Part shown: positions 24,968 through 33,660 of the stretch, one piece after another
Layout: the number at the start of each line of letters is the position of its first letter
How positions within the stretch are numbered: position 1 is the first letter of the stretch
DNA from: Motiliproteus sp036961355
GTDB taxonomy: Bacteria > Pseudomonadota > Gammaproteobacteria > Pseudomonadales > Balneatricaceae
Assembly (NCBI GenBank): GCA_036961355.1
Contig: JBALVL010000008.1
Coordinates: 62,001-126,000, forward strand
Direction: 5' to 3'
Length of the DNA: 64,000 bases
Translations under genes and position numbers: made by a program
The notes under the pieces: model-generated
What the model saw: only the letters and a program-made list of their open reading frames with translations
The model's database searches: none
Told to the model about the DNA's origin: nothing

Positions 24968-26398
24968 TCAAAAGTATGTGCTCAGTTCCTTGTCTAGCTG
25001 ATCTGTACAAGGTTTTGATATTTCGGTGATTTTTGATTCAAGCTTTTTGCTCATGTATTCGCCGTCCTGCTCGCGCAAGGCATTGATTAATTGGCGTTGT
25101 TGCAGGCGGTTATCGATGATGAATTTGAGCGTATCGCCAAAACAGAAGCCGTAGTTGGGTAGGTGGGTATTGATGATTTCATCTTTGAGCGCCTCGTTGA
25201 GCACGAGTCGGTGTCGTTTGCTTAGCGCCGCGTAATAGTTCGAGGCGGAGAGGCTCATCGCCTCCCGCTCAAAATCACTAAAACGGTTGGCGTCAGGGGT
25301 CTGATCAAAGTACTCGCTGAGTAATTTGTGGGCTCTGTTGCGTTCTTCCAAGGTTGGCAGCGGGGCGTAACGTTCCGAGGCATCGTGGTACTTTTTTAGC
25401 TCGGCAAGTTCACGGGCTTGGCGGGCAAGTCGCTTTTCCAACTCTTGGGCTTTGACCAGCGATTGCTGTTTATCAAAGCTGAGCGATGCGATCAGTTGCT
25501 CTGTTGGAGACATCGATGGTGTGATCTGTGGACCACTGGCTTTTGTGGGCATGGCAGCAGCGCTATTACCCGAGCTGGCCAGTGGTTGGATAGGGTTAAT
25601 GCCGGCCTGACGGCGTTGATCAACCAGTTGATTAACGTTGATGTTGAGTTGTTTCAGGCAAGGGGTATGGATGCTTTGAAAATCAATGGCCAGGTCTCCG
25701 GATAGCAGCGACATGTCGTTCTGCTCCACCGCCTTAATAATGATCCGTTCTTCTGCACCATCGTTAGCGACAAAAGACAGCGGTTCACTTAAGCACAAGC
25801 CGTATGCAGGCAGCAGCTTGATCACCGAATCCTTCAAAGAATCATCCAGAATAAGCTGGTGTTGGCGAACAACCTCGGTATAAACATTGGCGGTTGCTAT
25901 GCTGATAACTTGCAGTTGGAAGGGGGAGAGGTGGGTGACGTCGGATGAGTTGTCGAAGTAATTTTTGAGCATTTTACGCGCGCGTTCGCGCTCTATCTGT
26001 AATTGTGCCGGAGCAAAACGCTCGTTTTCAGCCTTGTAGGCGGTGAGTTCCTGTAGCCGTGACTGCTGCTTATCGAACTGTTCGGTTAGCTCGGCTATCT
26101 CAATAAGCAGCTCATCTTTGTCCCTGCTCAGAGCCAGGATCACTTTTTCGGTGGCGGAAAGTTTTTTCTTTCGCAGCGAAGGGGGGAGTTGCATGCTGCC
26201 ATCATCGGCACCAAAGGTGATGCCATCTGGCCCTTCGCGCGAGCTCGATGGCACCACTTTTGATCCGAAGCCTTCCAGTGCTGAGACATTGCTCTGGTGT
26301 ACTTCGTCCATTTCCCCGAATAAAAAATACCCGCCAACGGTCACAGCAATCAGGATTACCGTGGTGATGGCAATGCCTATGATCGCTTTAGGAGACAT
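24968..26398 (-). CDS. Signal-anchored envelope protein with an internal tandem duplication, downstream of prc
   Basis: A 476-residue protein I do not recognise. Residues 5-27 form one membrane segment, so most of it should be periplasmic. After a Ser/Gly-rich stretch, two homologous units of about 170 residues follow (about 80-252 and 297-468). Each starts with a coiled-coil-like helix, then ERFAP/ERYAP, a KxLxxYFD segment, LKDxIIxxLPxYGxC and a PC near the end. Cysteines 202/247 and 419/464 occupy equivalent places, suggesting one disulfide per unit. A Pro/Ala/Ser linker joins the units. It begins 48 bases after the prc stop and is probably co-transcribed with it. Confidence 0.8.
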   Translation of the reverse strand: MSPKAIIGIAITTVILIAVTVGGYFLFGEMDEVHQSNVSALEGFGSKVVPSSSREGPDGITFGADDGSMQLPPSLRKKKLSATEKVILALSRDKDELLIEIAELTEQFDKQQSRLQELTAYKAENERFAPAQLQIERERARKMLKNYFDNSSDVTHLSPFQLQVISIATANVYTEVVRQHQLILDDSLKDSVIKLLPAYGLCLSEPLSFVANDGAEERIIIKAVEQNDMSLLSGDLAIDFQSIHTPCLKQLNINVNQLVDQRRQAGINPIQPLASSGNSAAAMPTKASGPQITPSMSPTEQLIASLSFDKQQSLVKAQELEKRLARQARELAELKKYHDASERYAPLPTLEERNRAHKLLSEYFDQTPDANRFSDFEREAMSLSASNYYAALSKRHRLVLNEALKDEIINTHLPNYGFCFGDTLKFIIDNRLQQRQLINALREQDGEYMSKKLESKITEISKPCTDQLDKELSTYF

Positions 26399-26446
26399 AA
26401 GCAGGGCTGTTAGCAGGCAGGTTGCTAGTTGGTAAAGCGGTTCGGA

Positions 26447-28534
26447 TCATTGCATCGCGGTAGTGTGAATGTTGAGGTAGTCGAGCATCACTTCGCTACT
26501 CTCTTTGAGCAGTGCGTCACGTTCAATGCTGATACCTTCGGTTGACTCCGCTTGTTCACTTTCAAGTTCAGCAAGGGAGCCCAGCGGGTCCAGTGCTTTG
26601 GCGTTGCGACGGCGGTTTTCAATCGCCAGTTGCAGCTCCTCGTTCTGGGCTCGAACTTCGCGCAGTTTTTGTTCATTGAGCGGCAGGTTTTCTAGTTTTT
26701 GCTCTTTTCGATGACTGATCCCTTCACGAATCGCGATCAGATCGGGTTCGTTGGCCGCTCGCTGCTGGTGTTGCTGGGCCATTACGGAGAGCTGGCTGGC
26801 GGGAACCATGTTGAAATTGGTGTGACCTTGTGGCTTGACTTGATCCCATGGCAGCGCGCCGTCCTCGGTGCTTTCGCCCACAAGTTCAACATCGTAAAGC
26901 TCGGGCAACTCGAGATGGGGGTGAACGCCGCGGTTTTGGGTGCTGGAGCCGGACACGCGGTAGAACATCTGCTGAGTCAGCTTGATCTGGCCATGCTTGA
27001 GAGGATGCAGGGCTTGCACGGTTCCTTTTCCAAACGTTGGGCTGCCAACGATCAGGCCGCGGTTATAGTCTTTAATCGCGCCAGCAAAAATTTCTGAGGC
27101 GGATGCGCTGAGTCTATTGACCATCACCATCAAGGGAATGTCGAAGAATTTGGGGTCGTAGTCAGACTCAACCCGTATTCTGCCGATTGAATCTTTGATC
27201 TGTACTACCGGACCCTGCTCGATGAATAAGCCAGACAGGTCAACCGACTCCTTCAGAGAGCCACCGCCGTTATTACGCAAGTCGATTATCAGGCCTTCGG
27301 CGCCGTCTTTGATCAGCTCGCTGAGGAGCTTCTCAACATCGCGGGTGGTGCTGCGGTAATTAGGGTCGCCTGCCTGTAGTGCGCGGAAATCGATATAGAA
27401 GGTGGGGATGCTTATCACCCCGATTTTATGAACGATGCCGTTGCGTTCGAGTTCAATCAGTTTCTTCTGCGCAGCCTGTTCTTCGAGTTTGACTTTATTA
27501 CGGACAATATTGATGGTGCGGCTGCTTTTTCCTTCTGCGCTTTTTCGTAAAATCTCAAGCCGTACCGTCGAGTCCTTAGGGCCTCGGATCTTGTCGACCA
27601 CTTCGTCCAGGCGCCAGCCGACGACATCGACAATCTCGCCATCCTTGCCCTGACCGACGCCAACAACAAGATCAGCAGGTTTGAGCTGGCCTTGTTTGTC
27701 AGCCGGTCCGGCCGCGATCAGTCGAACGACCTTGGTATGCTCGTCTTCGCTTTGCAGTACCGCGCCGATCCCCTCCAGTGATAACCGCATGTTGATATTG
27801 AAGTTCTCCGAATTGCGGGGAGAAAAATAGTTGGTGTGGGGGTCGTAGAGGCCGGAATAGGCGTTGGCGAAAATGCTAAAGGCGTCTTCGGCAGTGTTCT
27901 GCTGTAGCCGGTTGAGTTGGGTTTGATAACGTTTGGTGAGTGTTTCACGGGCCTCTTCTAAACTCTTGTCGGCCAGTTTTAGGTTTAGCACGGTGCTTTT
28001 TAGACGCTGGCGCCAGATCTGGTCGAGCTGTTCGGTAGAGGTCGCCCAGGGGCTGTCTTTGCGCTCGATTTGCATCGACTCATCGCGGGCAAAATCGAGC
28101 TGCTCCAGCCCTTGGTCAAGTTGATCAAGCAGGTAATTGAGCCGTTCGGTCACTCGCTGTTGATAGCGATTATGAATGACGAATGCCGGCGCGGGATCAC
28201 CCTTGCGAATGGCATCGTCGAGCTGGCTGCGGAAAACCTCAAACTCTTGAAGGTCCTGCTCCATAAAATAGAGCCGTGAACGGTCGAGCTGTGCAATATA
28301 GGCATCGAGTAATTCTGCGGACAGCTCATCGTCGAGATAGCGTTTCTTGTAGTGCCCGAAACGGAGCGTCTTAGCCAGAGCGACTAATGTTTCGCCGTGC
28401 TCAGGTGAGGGGGCTAGTAGCTGTGTTTGTGTCGTGACGTTGGCTATGGCCTGCGGCGCGGCAACGATCAGTATACCCGACAGAGCCAGTGCTGAGGTGA
28501 ACGATAGGGACCGCTTGAAATCTTGAAATGTCAT
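26447..28534 (-). CDS. prc: Carboxy-terminal (tail-specific) periplasmic protease Prc/Tsp
   Basis: A protease of 695 residues starting at ATG 28534, with an N-terminal signal peptide (LALSGILIVAAPQAIA). The alpha-helical N-terminal domain is followed by a PDZ domain (IGAVLQSEDEHTKVVRLIAAG) and the S41 catalytic core. The nucleophile region is MVNRLSASASEIFAGA and the general-base Lys lies in PTFGKGTVQ. A C-terminal helical domain completes it. Prc degrades envelope proteins, including peptidoglycan hydrolases, usually with an adaptor lipoprotein (NlpI in E. coli, LbcA for P. aeruginosa CtpA). The gene immediately downstream could play such a role here, by inference. Confidence 0.93.
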   Translation of the reverse strand: MTFQDFKRSLSFTSALALSGILIVAAPQAIANVTTQTQLLAPSPEHGETLVALAKTLRFGHYKKRYLDDELSAELLDAYIAQLDRSRLYFMEQDLQEFEVFRSQLDDAIRKGDPAPAFVIHNRYQQRVTERLNYLLDQLDQGLEQLDFARDESMQIERKDSPWATSTEQLDQIWRQRLKSTVLNLKLADKSLEEARETLTKRYQTQLNRLQQNTAEDAFSIFANAYSGLYDPHTNYFSPRNSENFNINMRLSLEGIGAVLQSEDEHTKVVRLIAAGPADKQGQLKPADLVVGVGQGKDGEIVDVVGWRLDEVVDKIRGPKDSTVRLEILRKSAEGKSSRTINIVRNKVKLEEQAAQKKLIELERNGIVHKIGVISIPTFYIDFRALQAGDPNYRSTTRDVEKLLSELIKDGAEGLIIDLRNNGGGSLKESVDLSGLFIEQGPVVQIKDSIGRIRVESDYDPKFFDIPLMVMVNRLSASASEIFAGAIKDYNRGLIVGSPTFGKGTVQALHPLKHGQIKLTQQMFYRVSGSSTQNRGVHPHLELPELYDVELVGESTEDGALPWDQVKPQGHTNFNMVPASQLSVMAQQHQQRAANEPDLIAIREGISHRKEQKLENLPLNEQKLREVRAQNEELQLAIENRRRNAKALDPLGSLAELESEQAESTEGISIERDALLKESSEVMLDYLNIHTTAMQ

Positions 28535-28726
28535 AAATTCACTCAATGCTGTTAACAAAAGGGGCCGGTGTCGTTATTGCCGATCGTACTCTGGTATGAC
28601 ACAAGATTCATATGGCGGGTTCCCCTACGTCAGGATACCATCTGTATTCTTTTTGGTGGAATCGAATTAATGCAATCATATTGATTCCTAAAGCAACATT
28701 ACCCGAAGTATGAAATTTCACACAGG

Positions 28727-29272
28727 ATGAATCGATCAATGACGATTTTTAAATCTGCCCGATGGCTGTGCCTGGGCATGCTAACCAGTGTAGTGCTGAT
28801 ATTGCCGGGCTGCGATAACGAGCTGTTATCGCGTTTGGATGATCTGGAAGCCAAGGCTGCCGTCAATGCCAAAATCGGCACCGAATTTTTGGCAGCCAAT
28901 GCCAGTCAGTCGGGCGTTGTGAGTACCGCTAGTGGCTTACAGTACAAGGTGTTGCAGCCCGGTTCTGGGACCACCGCGACGCTTTCGGATCGGGTGACAG
29001 TGCACTACCGAGGCACCCTGATCGACGGCTCCGAGTTCGATAGTTCGATCGCTCGTGGCAAGCCCGCGACTTTCCCGGTAGCGGGCTTGATAGAGGGTTG
29101 GCAGGAAGCGTTGCAGCTGATGCGGCAAGGGGATCGTTGGCAGTTGTATATTCCGGCCGAGCTGGCGTACGGCAAGCGCAGCCCGTCAACCGATATACCA
29201 CCCAGCTCGACCTTGTTGTTTGAAATGGAGCTGTTGCAGATCGAGCAGTCACCGGAACAGGAGGCAAACTGA
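28727..29272 (+). CDS. FKBP-type peptidyl-prolyl cis-trans isomerase lipoprotein
   Basis: A 181-residue protein with a lipoprotein signal sequence ending in LILPGC (lipidated Cys29). A short helical stretch precedes an FKBP domain with TVHYRGTLIDGSEFDSS, FPVAGLIEGWQEALQLM and IPAELAYGKR. It resembles the catalytic half of MIP/FkpA-like isomerases but with a much shorter N-terminal dimerisation part. It probably assists folding of envelope proteins. Its stop overlaps the start of the aminopeptidase gene by one base (TGATG). Confidence 0.88.
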   Translation: MNRSMTIFKSARWLCLGMLTSVVLILPGCDNELLSRLDDLEAKAAVNAKIGTEFLAANASQSGVVSTASGLQYKVLQPGSGTTATLSDRVTVHYRGTLIDGSEFDSSIARGKPATFPVAGLIEGWQEALQLMRQGDRWQLYIPAELAYGKRSPSTDIPPSSTLLFEMELLQIEQSPEQEAN

Positions 29273-30606
29273 TGCAACAATCCGCCTTTAATGACAGGCT
29301 GTTGGAATACCTGCAGCAGTCGCCTACCCCCTTTCATGCGACAGCGCAGCTAGCTGAGCGGCTTGTGGCTGTCGGTTTTGAAACGCTCGATGAAACGCGA
29401 TCCTGGCAGTTACAGGCCGGTGGCCGCTATCTGGTCACTCGCAACGATTCATCGATCATCGCCTTTGTGTTACCTGCGGATGCGGCTTTGGCCGATACCG
29501 GTTGGCGTATGGTGGGGGCGCATACCGATAGCCCCTGCCTCAAGGTCAAACCTAATCCTGATCGGGTCAAGCAGGGTTATTACCAGCTGGGTGTCGAGGT
29601 TTATGGCGGTGCTCTGCTTAACCCCTGGTTTGATCGTGATCTGTCGTTGGCGGGTCGGGTAAGTTATCTCGATAGTGCAGGGCAGCTCCGGCATAGTTTG
29701 ATCAATTTTGTTGAGCCGGTGGCCGTCGTGCCGAGCCTTGCCATTCATCTTGATCGCGAAGCCAATAAAAAGCGCGAGATCAATCCGCAGACGATGTTGC
29801 CGCTGCTGCTAGCGATTGCCGATCCTGAGCAGCAAAAGACCGATCTGCGACAGTTGTTACTTCATCAATTACAGGTACAGCAGTTACAAGAACAGCAGTC
29901 AGACGCAGAGACAGCTTCGGATTCGGCTGCGGAAGTCTTAGATTACGAGCTGTTTTGCTACGATACCCAAGCGCCAGCGATGATCGGCCTGCAGCAGCAG
30001 TTTATCGCCTCGGCCCGCCTTGATAATCTGCTCAGCTGTTACGTGGGGCTGGAGGGTATGCTGCAAGCGTTGCGCAGCGGTGATGTCGATCGAGGGATGT
30101 TATTGGTGTGTAACGACCATGAAGAGGTTGGTAGCCAGTCAGCGGTCGGTGCTGATGGTCCGTTTTTGGAGCAAGTGCTGGAACGGATCATGCCAGAGGT
30201 GGAGCCGCGTCAGCGGATGTTGGCGCAGTCGGTGATGATCTCCGCCGATAACGCCCACGGCATTCATCCCAATTTTTCCGACAAGCACGACGCCAACCAC
30301 GGGCCGATGCTGAATGCCGGTCCGGTGATCAAGATCAACGCCAACCAGCGTTATGCGACCAATTCGGCGACCAGCGCGCTGTTTCGTCAGTTGGCTAAGG
30401 CAGAAGATGTGCCGGTGCAGGCCTTTACGGTTCGCTCAGACATGGCCTGTGGTAGCACAATAGGACCGTTAACTGCCGCCAAAATTGGTGTTCCGACGCT
30501 GGATATCGGCGTACCGACCTTCGGGATGCACTCGATCCGAGAGCTGGCCGGCAGCGAAGATGCGTTTAATTTGATGCGGGTACTGAAGCGCTTTTATCGC
30601 GGTTGA
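29272..30606 (+). CDS. apeB: M18 family aspartyl-type aminopeptidase
   Basis: A 444-residue zinc aminopeptidase. Metal-binding and catalytic regions are visible as RMVGAHTDSPCLKVKPNP, the DHEEVGSQSAVGADG block and the C-terminal IDIGVPTFGMHSIRE-like stretch (DIGVPTFGMHSIRE). ARLDNLLSCYVGLEGM is typical of M18 enzymes such as yeast Ape1/DAP and bacterial ApeB. It removes N-terminal acidic or broad residues in the cytoplasm as a large oligomer. It is translationally coupled to the FKBP gene. Confidence 0.9.
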   Translation: MQQSAFNDRLLEYLQQSPTPFHATAQLAERLVAVGFETLDETRSWQLQAGGRYLVTRNDSSIIAFVLPADAALADTGWRMVGAHTDSPCLKVKPNPDRVKQGYYQLGVEVYGGALLNPWFDRDLSLAGRVSYLDSAGQLRHSLINFVEPVAVVPSLAIHLDREANKKREINPQTMLPLLLAIADPEQQKTDLRQLLLHQLQVQQLQEQQSDAETASDSAAEVLDYELFCYDTQAPAMIGLQQQFIASARLDNLLSCYVGLEGMLQALRSGDVDRGMLLVCNDHEEVGSQSAVGADGPFLEQVLERIMPEVEPRQRMLAQSVMISADNAHGIHPNFSDKHDANHGPMLNAGPVIKINANQRYATNSATSALFRQLAKAEDVPVQAFTVRSDMACGSTIGPLTAAKIGVPTLDIGVPTFGMHSIRELAGSEDAFNLMRVLKRFYRG

Positions 30607-30650
30607 GTTGTTAGCGCTTGGCGGGGGCGTATACAGCGAATCATGCGCCG

Positions 30651-30923
30651 TTAACTCCCCTGCCACCATCGCACTGCCATCAGAATAAACAGTCCATACC
30701 CCACCAGACTCGACGGCAGGGCTTTTTGCGCCAGCGGATTTTGCTGCTGCTTGAGGCCAGTTGCCACCAGAATGGCGGCAGAGGTCGCAGCTTGTAACAA
30801 CAGGATAAAGGTGAAGCCGGGGCGGTCGGTCAATGCTGGCCATAACCCGATGGCCATCGCCAGTAACAGTCCGGCAGCACAGGCCAGCGAGATAGATCCC
30901 AAGAACCGTAATAGTGTGATCAT
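30651..30923 (-). CDS. Small hydrophobic membrane protein, unknown
   Basis: A 90-residue protein with three probable membrane segments (LLRFLGSISLACAAGLLLAM, FTFILLLQAATSAAILVATG and a last one around YGLFILMAVRWW). No family was recognised. It overlaps the end of the yaiI gene by ATGA, which strongly supports real translation in the same operon. It converges on the aminopeptidase gene with a 44-base gap. Confidence 0.7.
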   Translation of the reverse strand: MITLLRFLGSISLACAAGLLLAMAIGLWPALTDRPGFTFILLLQAATSAAILVATGLKQQQNPLAQKALPSSLVGYGLFILMAVRWWQGS

Positions 30924-31375
30924 CGGCGGGCACTCCAGCTAGCGAGCAGTTTATCGAGCTGATTAGCAAAGGCCTGTCGGTCCGCTTGCGATAGGGTCGG
31001 AGGTCCGCCGGTTTGAACGCCGCTGGCTCGCAAGGTTTCCATAAAGTCGCGCATATTGAGCCGTTGCCGAATACTCTCGGTGGTGTATAGCTCGCCTCGC
31101 GGGTTTAGTGCCAGGCCGCCTTTTTCGATCACTTCTGCGGCCAACGGGATGTCAGCAGTGATCACCAGATCGCCCGGTTGAGTCTGTTGCACGATGTAGT
31201 TATCGGCGATATCAAATCCGGCTTCAACCCGGACCGATTTTAACCACGGCGATGGCGGTGCAGGCACCAGTTGATTGGCGACCAGTGTCAGGGTCATCTC
31301 TACACGCTGTGCGGCACGAAAAAGGATATCGCGGATAACGCGGGGGCAAGCGTCGGCATCGACCCAAATCTGCAT
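30920..31375 (-). CDS. yaiI: YaiI/YqxD family protein (UPF0178, PIN/NYN-like fold)
   Basis: A 151-residue protein matching UPF0178. The N-terminal acidic strand is IWVDADACPRVIRDILFRAA, followed by DLVITADIPLAAEVIEKG and LNPRGELYT. The conserved aspartates suggest a nuclease-like active site, but no activity is established for the family. It is the first gene of a two-gene minus-strand unit. Confidence 0.88.
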   Translation of the reverse strand: MQIWVDADACPRVIRDILFRAAQRVEMTLTLVANQLVPAPPSPWLKSVRVEAGFDIADNYIVQQTQPGDLVITADIPLAAEVIEKGGLALNPRGELYTTESIRQRLNMRDFMETLRASGVQTGGPPTLSQADRQAFANQLDKLLASWSARR

Positions 31376-31602
31376 GTGCTATTCCTGGTAAGCGGGCAAT
31401 ATTCGCGCCGCGGAGGGTTAATCGAGCTGGTTAGCTATCAACCCGGTGGTCAACTTAGAGTACAATAGCGATCATTTTAAGTACTTCGGCGTTGGACTGC
31501 ACCCCGGTTTCGCTGCTAATACATCGGCTTCGCCCGTATGGCTCAGTGATACGCATAGTACTTATCGACACATCAGGGCCGTAGATGGCCGAGGAAAATT
31601 GC

Positions 31603-32961
31603 GTGTTTTCAGAATTACCGTTACATGATCGTCTTCAAAAAGCGCTTGCCGATATGGGGCTGGAACAGCCGACTGAGGTACAGCAACAGGCAATACCCAA
31701 AGCCTTGTTGGGTAAAGACCTGTTGATCAGTGCCGAAACCGGTAGCGGTAAAACCGCCGCTTATCTGTTGCCGATGCTACACCGTTTTCTGGAAACCGAT
31801 GAGCCGCGCAGTAGTACCCGTGGCTTGGTATTGCTGCCGACACGCGAGTTGGCGCGGCAGGTGTTTAAGCAATTTACCTTGTTGACGGGCAGTTGCCAGT
31901 TAAAGGCGGCGCTGGTCACCGGCGGTGAAAGTTTTAAATACCAGCGAGCCCTGATCCGCAAGAACCCGGAATTAATCATCTCGACGCCGGGTCGTTTGCT
32001 GGAGCATATCAAGCTTAACTCGGCCGACCTGAGTGATCTGGAAGTGTTGGTGTTGGATGAAGCCGATCGTATGTTGGATATGGGTTTTAGCGACGACGTT
32101 ATTGCGATCGCTGAAAGCTGTCGCAGTGAGCGGCAGACGTTGTTGTTATCAGCGACGTTGAAAACGCGTGGCTTGATGACGGTGGCCAAGCAGGTGCTCA
32201 AGGATCCTGAACAGCTTTTGCTTAGTGGTGCTCAGGATCAGCATTCGTCGATTGAACAGCAGATCGTCTTCGCCGATGATCGTGATCATAAAGAAAAGTT
32301 GCTGCTGCGGTTGTTACAGCAGGAGCCGTACAACAAAGCGATCGTCTTTACCAATACCAAGGTTCAGGCTGATCGATTAGGCGGCAAGCTGCGTTACGAT
32401 GAAATTCAGGTCGGCGTGCTGCATGGTGATATGGAACAAGATGATCGCAACCGGGTGATGGACCGTATTCGTCGCGATCATGCCAAGGTGCTGGTGGCGA
32501 CCGATGTGGCCGCACGGGGTTTAGATATAAACGGTATCGATCTGGTGATCAACTTCGATATGCCGCGCAGCGGCGATGATCATGTTCACCGTATCGGCCG
32601 TACAGGCCGTGCCGGTGCTAGCGGTACGGCGATCAGCCTGATTGCCGCTTCTGAGTTTAATTTGATGTCCAGCATCGAGCGTTATCTGCGGGTGACCTTC
32701 GAGCGTCGTAAAGTTGCTGGGCTTGAGGGTAAGTATAAAGGTCCGGCCAAACTTAAATCATCGGGTAAGGCGGCGGGCAAGCGCAAAGATGGTCGCAAGT
32801 CGAAGAAGGATAGTGAATCGGATGTGAAGCGGCCCAAGCAGCGTTTGCGCAATCAAAAATCGGTCGGTAAGCGCCGTAAACCTAGCGCGGCTGAGAGTAA
32901 GTCGGCTGGTGATAGCTCGCTAGGTGATGGCTTAGCACCGTTTAAAAAGCGTAGTGAATAA
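31603..32961 (+). CDS. DEAD-box ATP-dependent RNA helicase, SrmB-like
   Basis: About 452 residues. The Q motif (PTEVQQQAIP) is followed by motif I AETGSGKTAAY, Ia PTRELARQ, II VLDEADRMLDMGF, III LLLSATL and VI HRIGRTGRAG. A basic, Lys/Arg/Ser-rich tail from about residue 380 probably binds RNA. I prefer GTG 31603, which has GAGGAA six bases upstream and gives the family-like start FSELPLHDRLQKAL; ATG 31585 would add six residues. It likely acts in 50S assembly or mRNA unwinding; assignment to SrmB rather than RhlE rests on the domain pattern only. Confidence 0.85.
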   Translation: MFSELPLHDRLQKALADMGLEQPTEVQQQAIPKALLGKDLLISAETGSGKTAAYLLPMLHRFLETDEPRSSTRGLVLLPTRELARQVFKQFTLLTGSCQLKAALVTGGESFKYQRALIRKNPELIISTPGRLLEHIKLNSADLSDLEVLVLDEADRMLDMGFSDDVIAIAESCRSERQTLLLSATLKTRGLMTVAKQVLKDPEQLLLSGAQDQHSSIEQQIVFADDRDHKEKLLLRLLQQEPYNKAIVFTNTKVQADRLGGKLRYDEIQVGVLHGDMEQDDRNRVMDRIRRDHAKVLVATDVAARGLDINGIDLVINFDMPRSGDDHVHRIGRTGRAGASGTAISLIAASEFNLMSSIERYLRVTFERRKVAGLEGKYKGPAKLKSSGKAAGKRKDGRKSKKDSESDVKRPKQRLRNQKSVGKRRKPSAAESKSAGDSSLGDGLAPFKKRSE

Positions 32962-33237
32962 CGCAATCATTTACTGAACAATGGGGTGCGTGCTGTCGTA
33001 CCCTTATCCTATCTTAAGATCTGGACCGAGGGCGTGTTTTACGCGCCGAAATGTTGCGTCGCAGTATTTAACCGAGTGTTTAAGTCGGCTGAAACAGGCT
33101 CCTCGTCACCCTAAATTGATTGAAAATTGTTCAGCTGTTATTGCTGACGTTTAAGCCTATTCTTTAATTAGATCTATAACGAACCTTAACTTTCTGGTTA
33201 AGGTTGTGAGTCGAAATTAATAGGGAGGTGATCGGTC

Positions 33238-33510
33238 ATGTTGACCTACAATGATTGCTTAGACCTATGCGATGTCTCTCAGGCTGAAGTCGATGCGGTG
33301 GCAGAGTTTGAACACGTAGCCCAGCTTCCGGCGCTGGCGGAATGCGATTTCTTATTGCACTCCGATAGTGGTTTGAAGCGAATGCGCTACATGATTGTGG
33401 ATGATATCCGACATGCTCAGCACGCTGGTAATTTGCTTCATGCCCGAGAACTCAGACGGGTTTTGACCCGTTTTAATAAGCACCATTCAAATGGTGCTGG
33501 GCACCCATGA
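33238..33510 (+). CDS. Small conserved hypothetical protein
   Basis: A 90-residue soluble, His-rich and helical protein. Similar short proteins with the pattern LTYxDCxxLC and RRMIVDDIxHA occur in many pseudomonads and relatives, with no assigned function. A strong AGGGAGGTGATC ribosome-binding site lies just upstream of ATG 33238. It stands alone between the helicase gene and the terminator shared with amtB. Confidence 0.75.
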   Translation: MLTYNDCLDLCDVSQAEVDAVAEFEHVAQLPALAECDFLLHSDSGLKRMRYMIVDDIRHAQHAGNLLHARELRRVLTRFNKHHSNGAGHP

Positions 33511-33542
33511 GGTGACCCCTTCGGTCCGTAAGGGACCACAAT

Positions 33543-33573
33543 AAAAAAGGGCGCTGATTCAGCGCCCTTTTTT
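33543..33573. terminator. Bidirectional Rho-independent terminator
   Basis: Stem GGGCGCTG (33549-33556) / CAGCGCCC (33560-33567) with a 3-base loop is flanked by six A and six T. It can serve both the + strand small gene and, from the other side, the amtB transcript. Confidence 0.88.
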
Positions 33574-33660
33574 GTGTCTACCGTATGTTGAAAGCTTGCC
33601 ATCGGCAGAGTTGAATATGCGCGACGCTGGATCTCAGTACGCCGCGCTATTCAGCATGGG

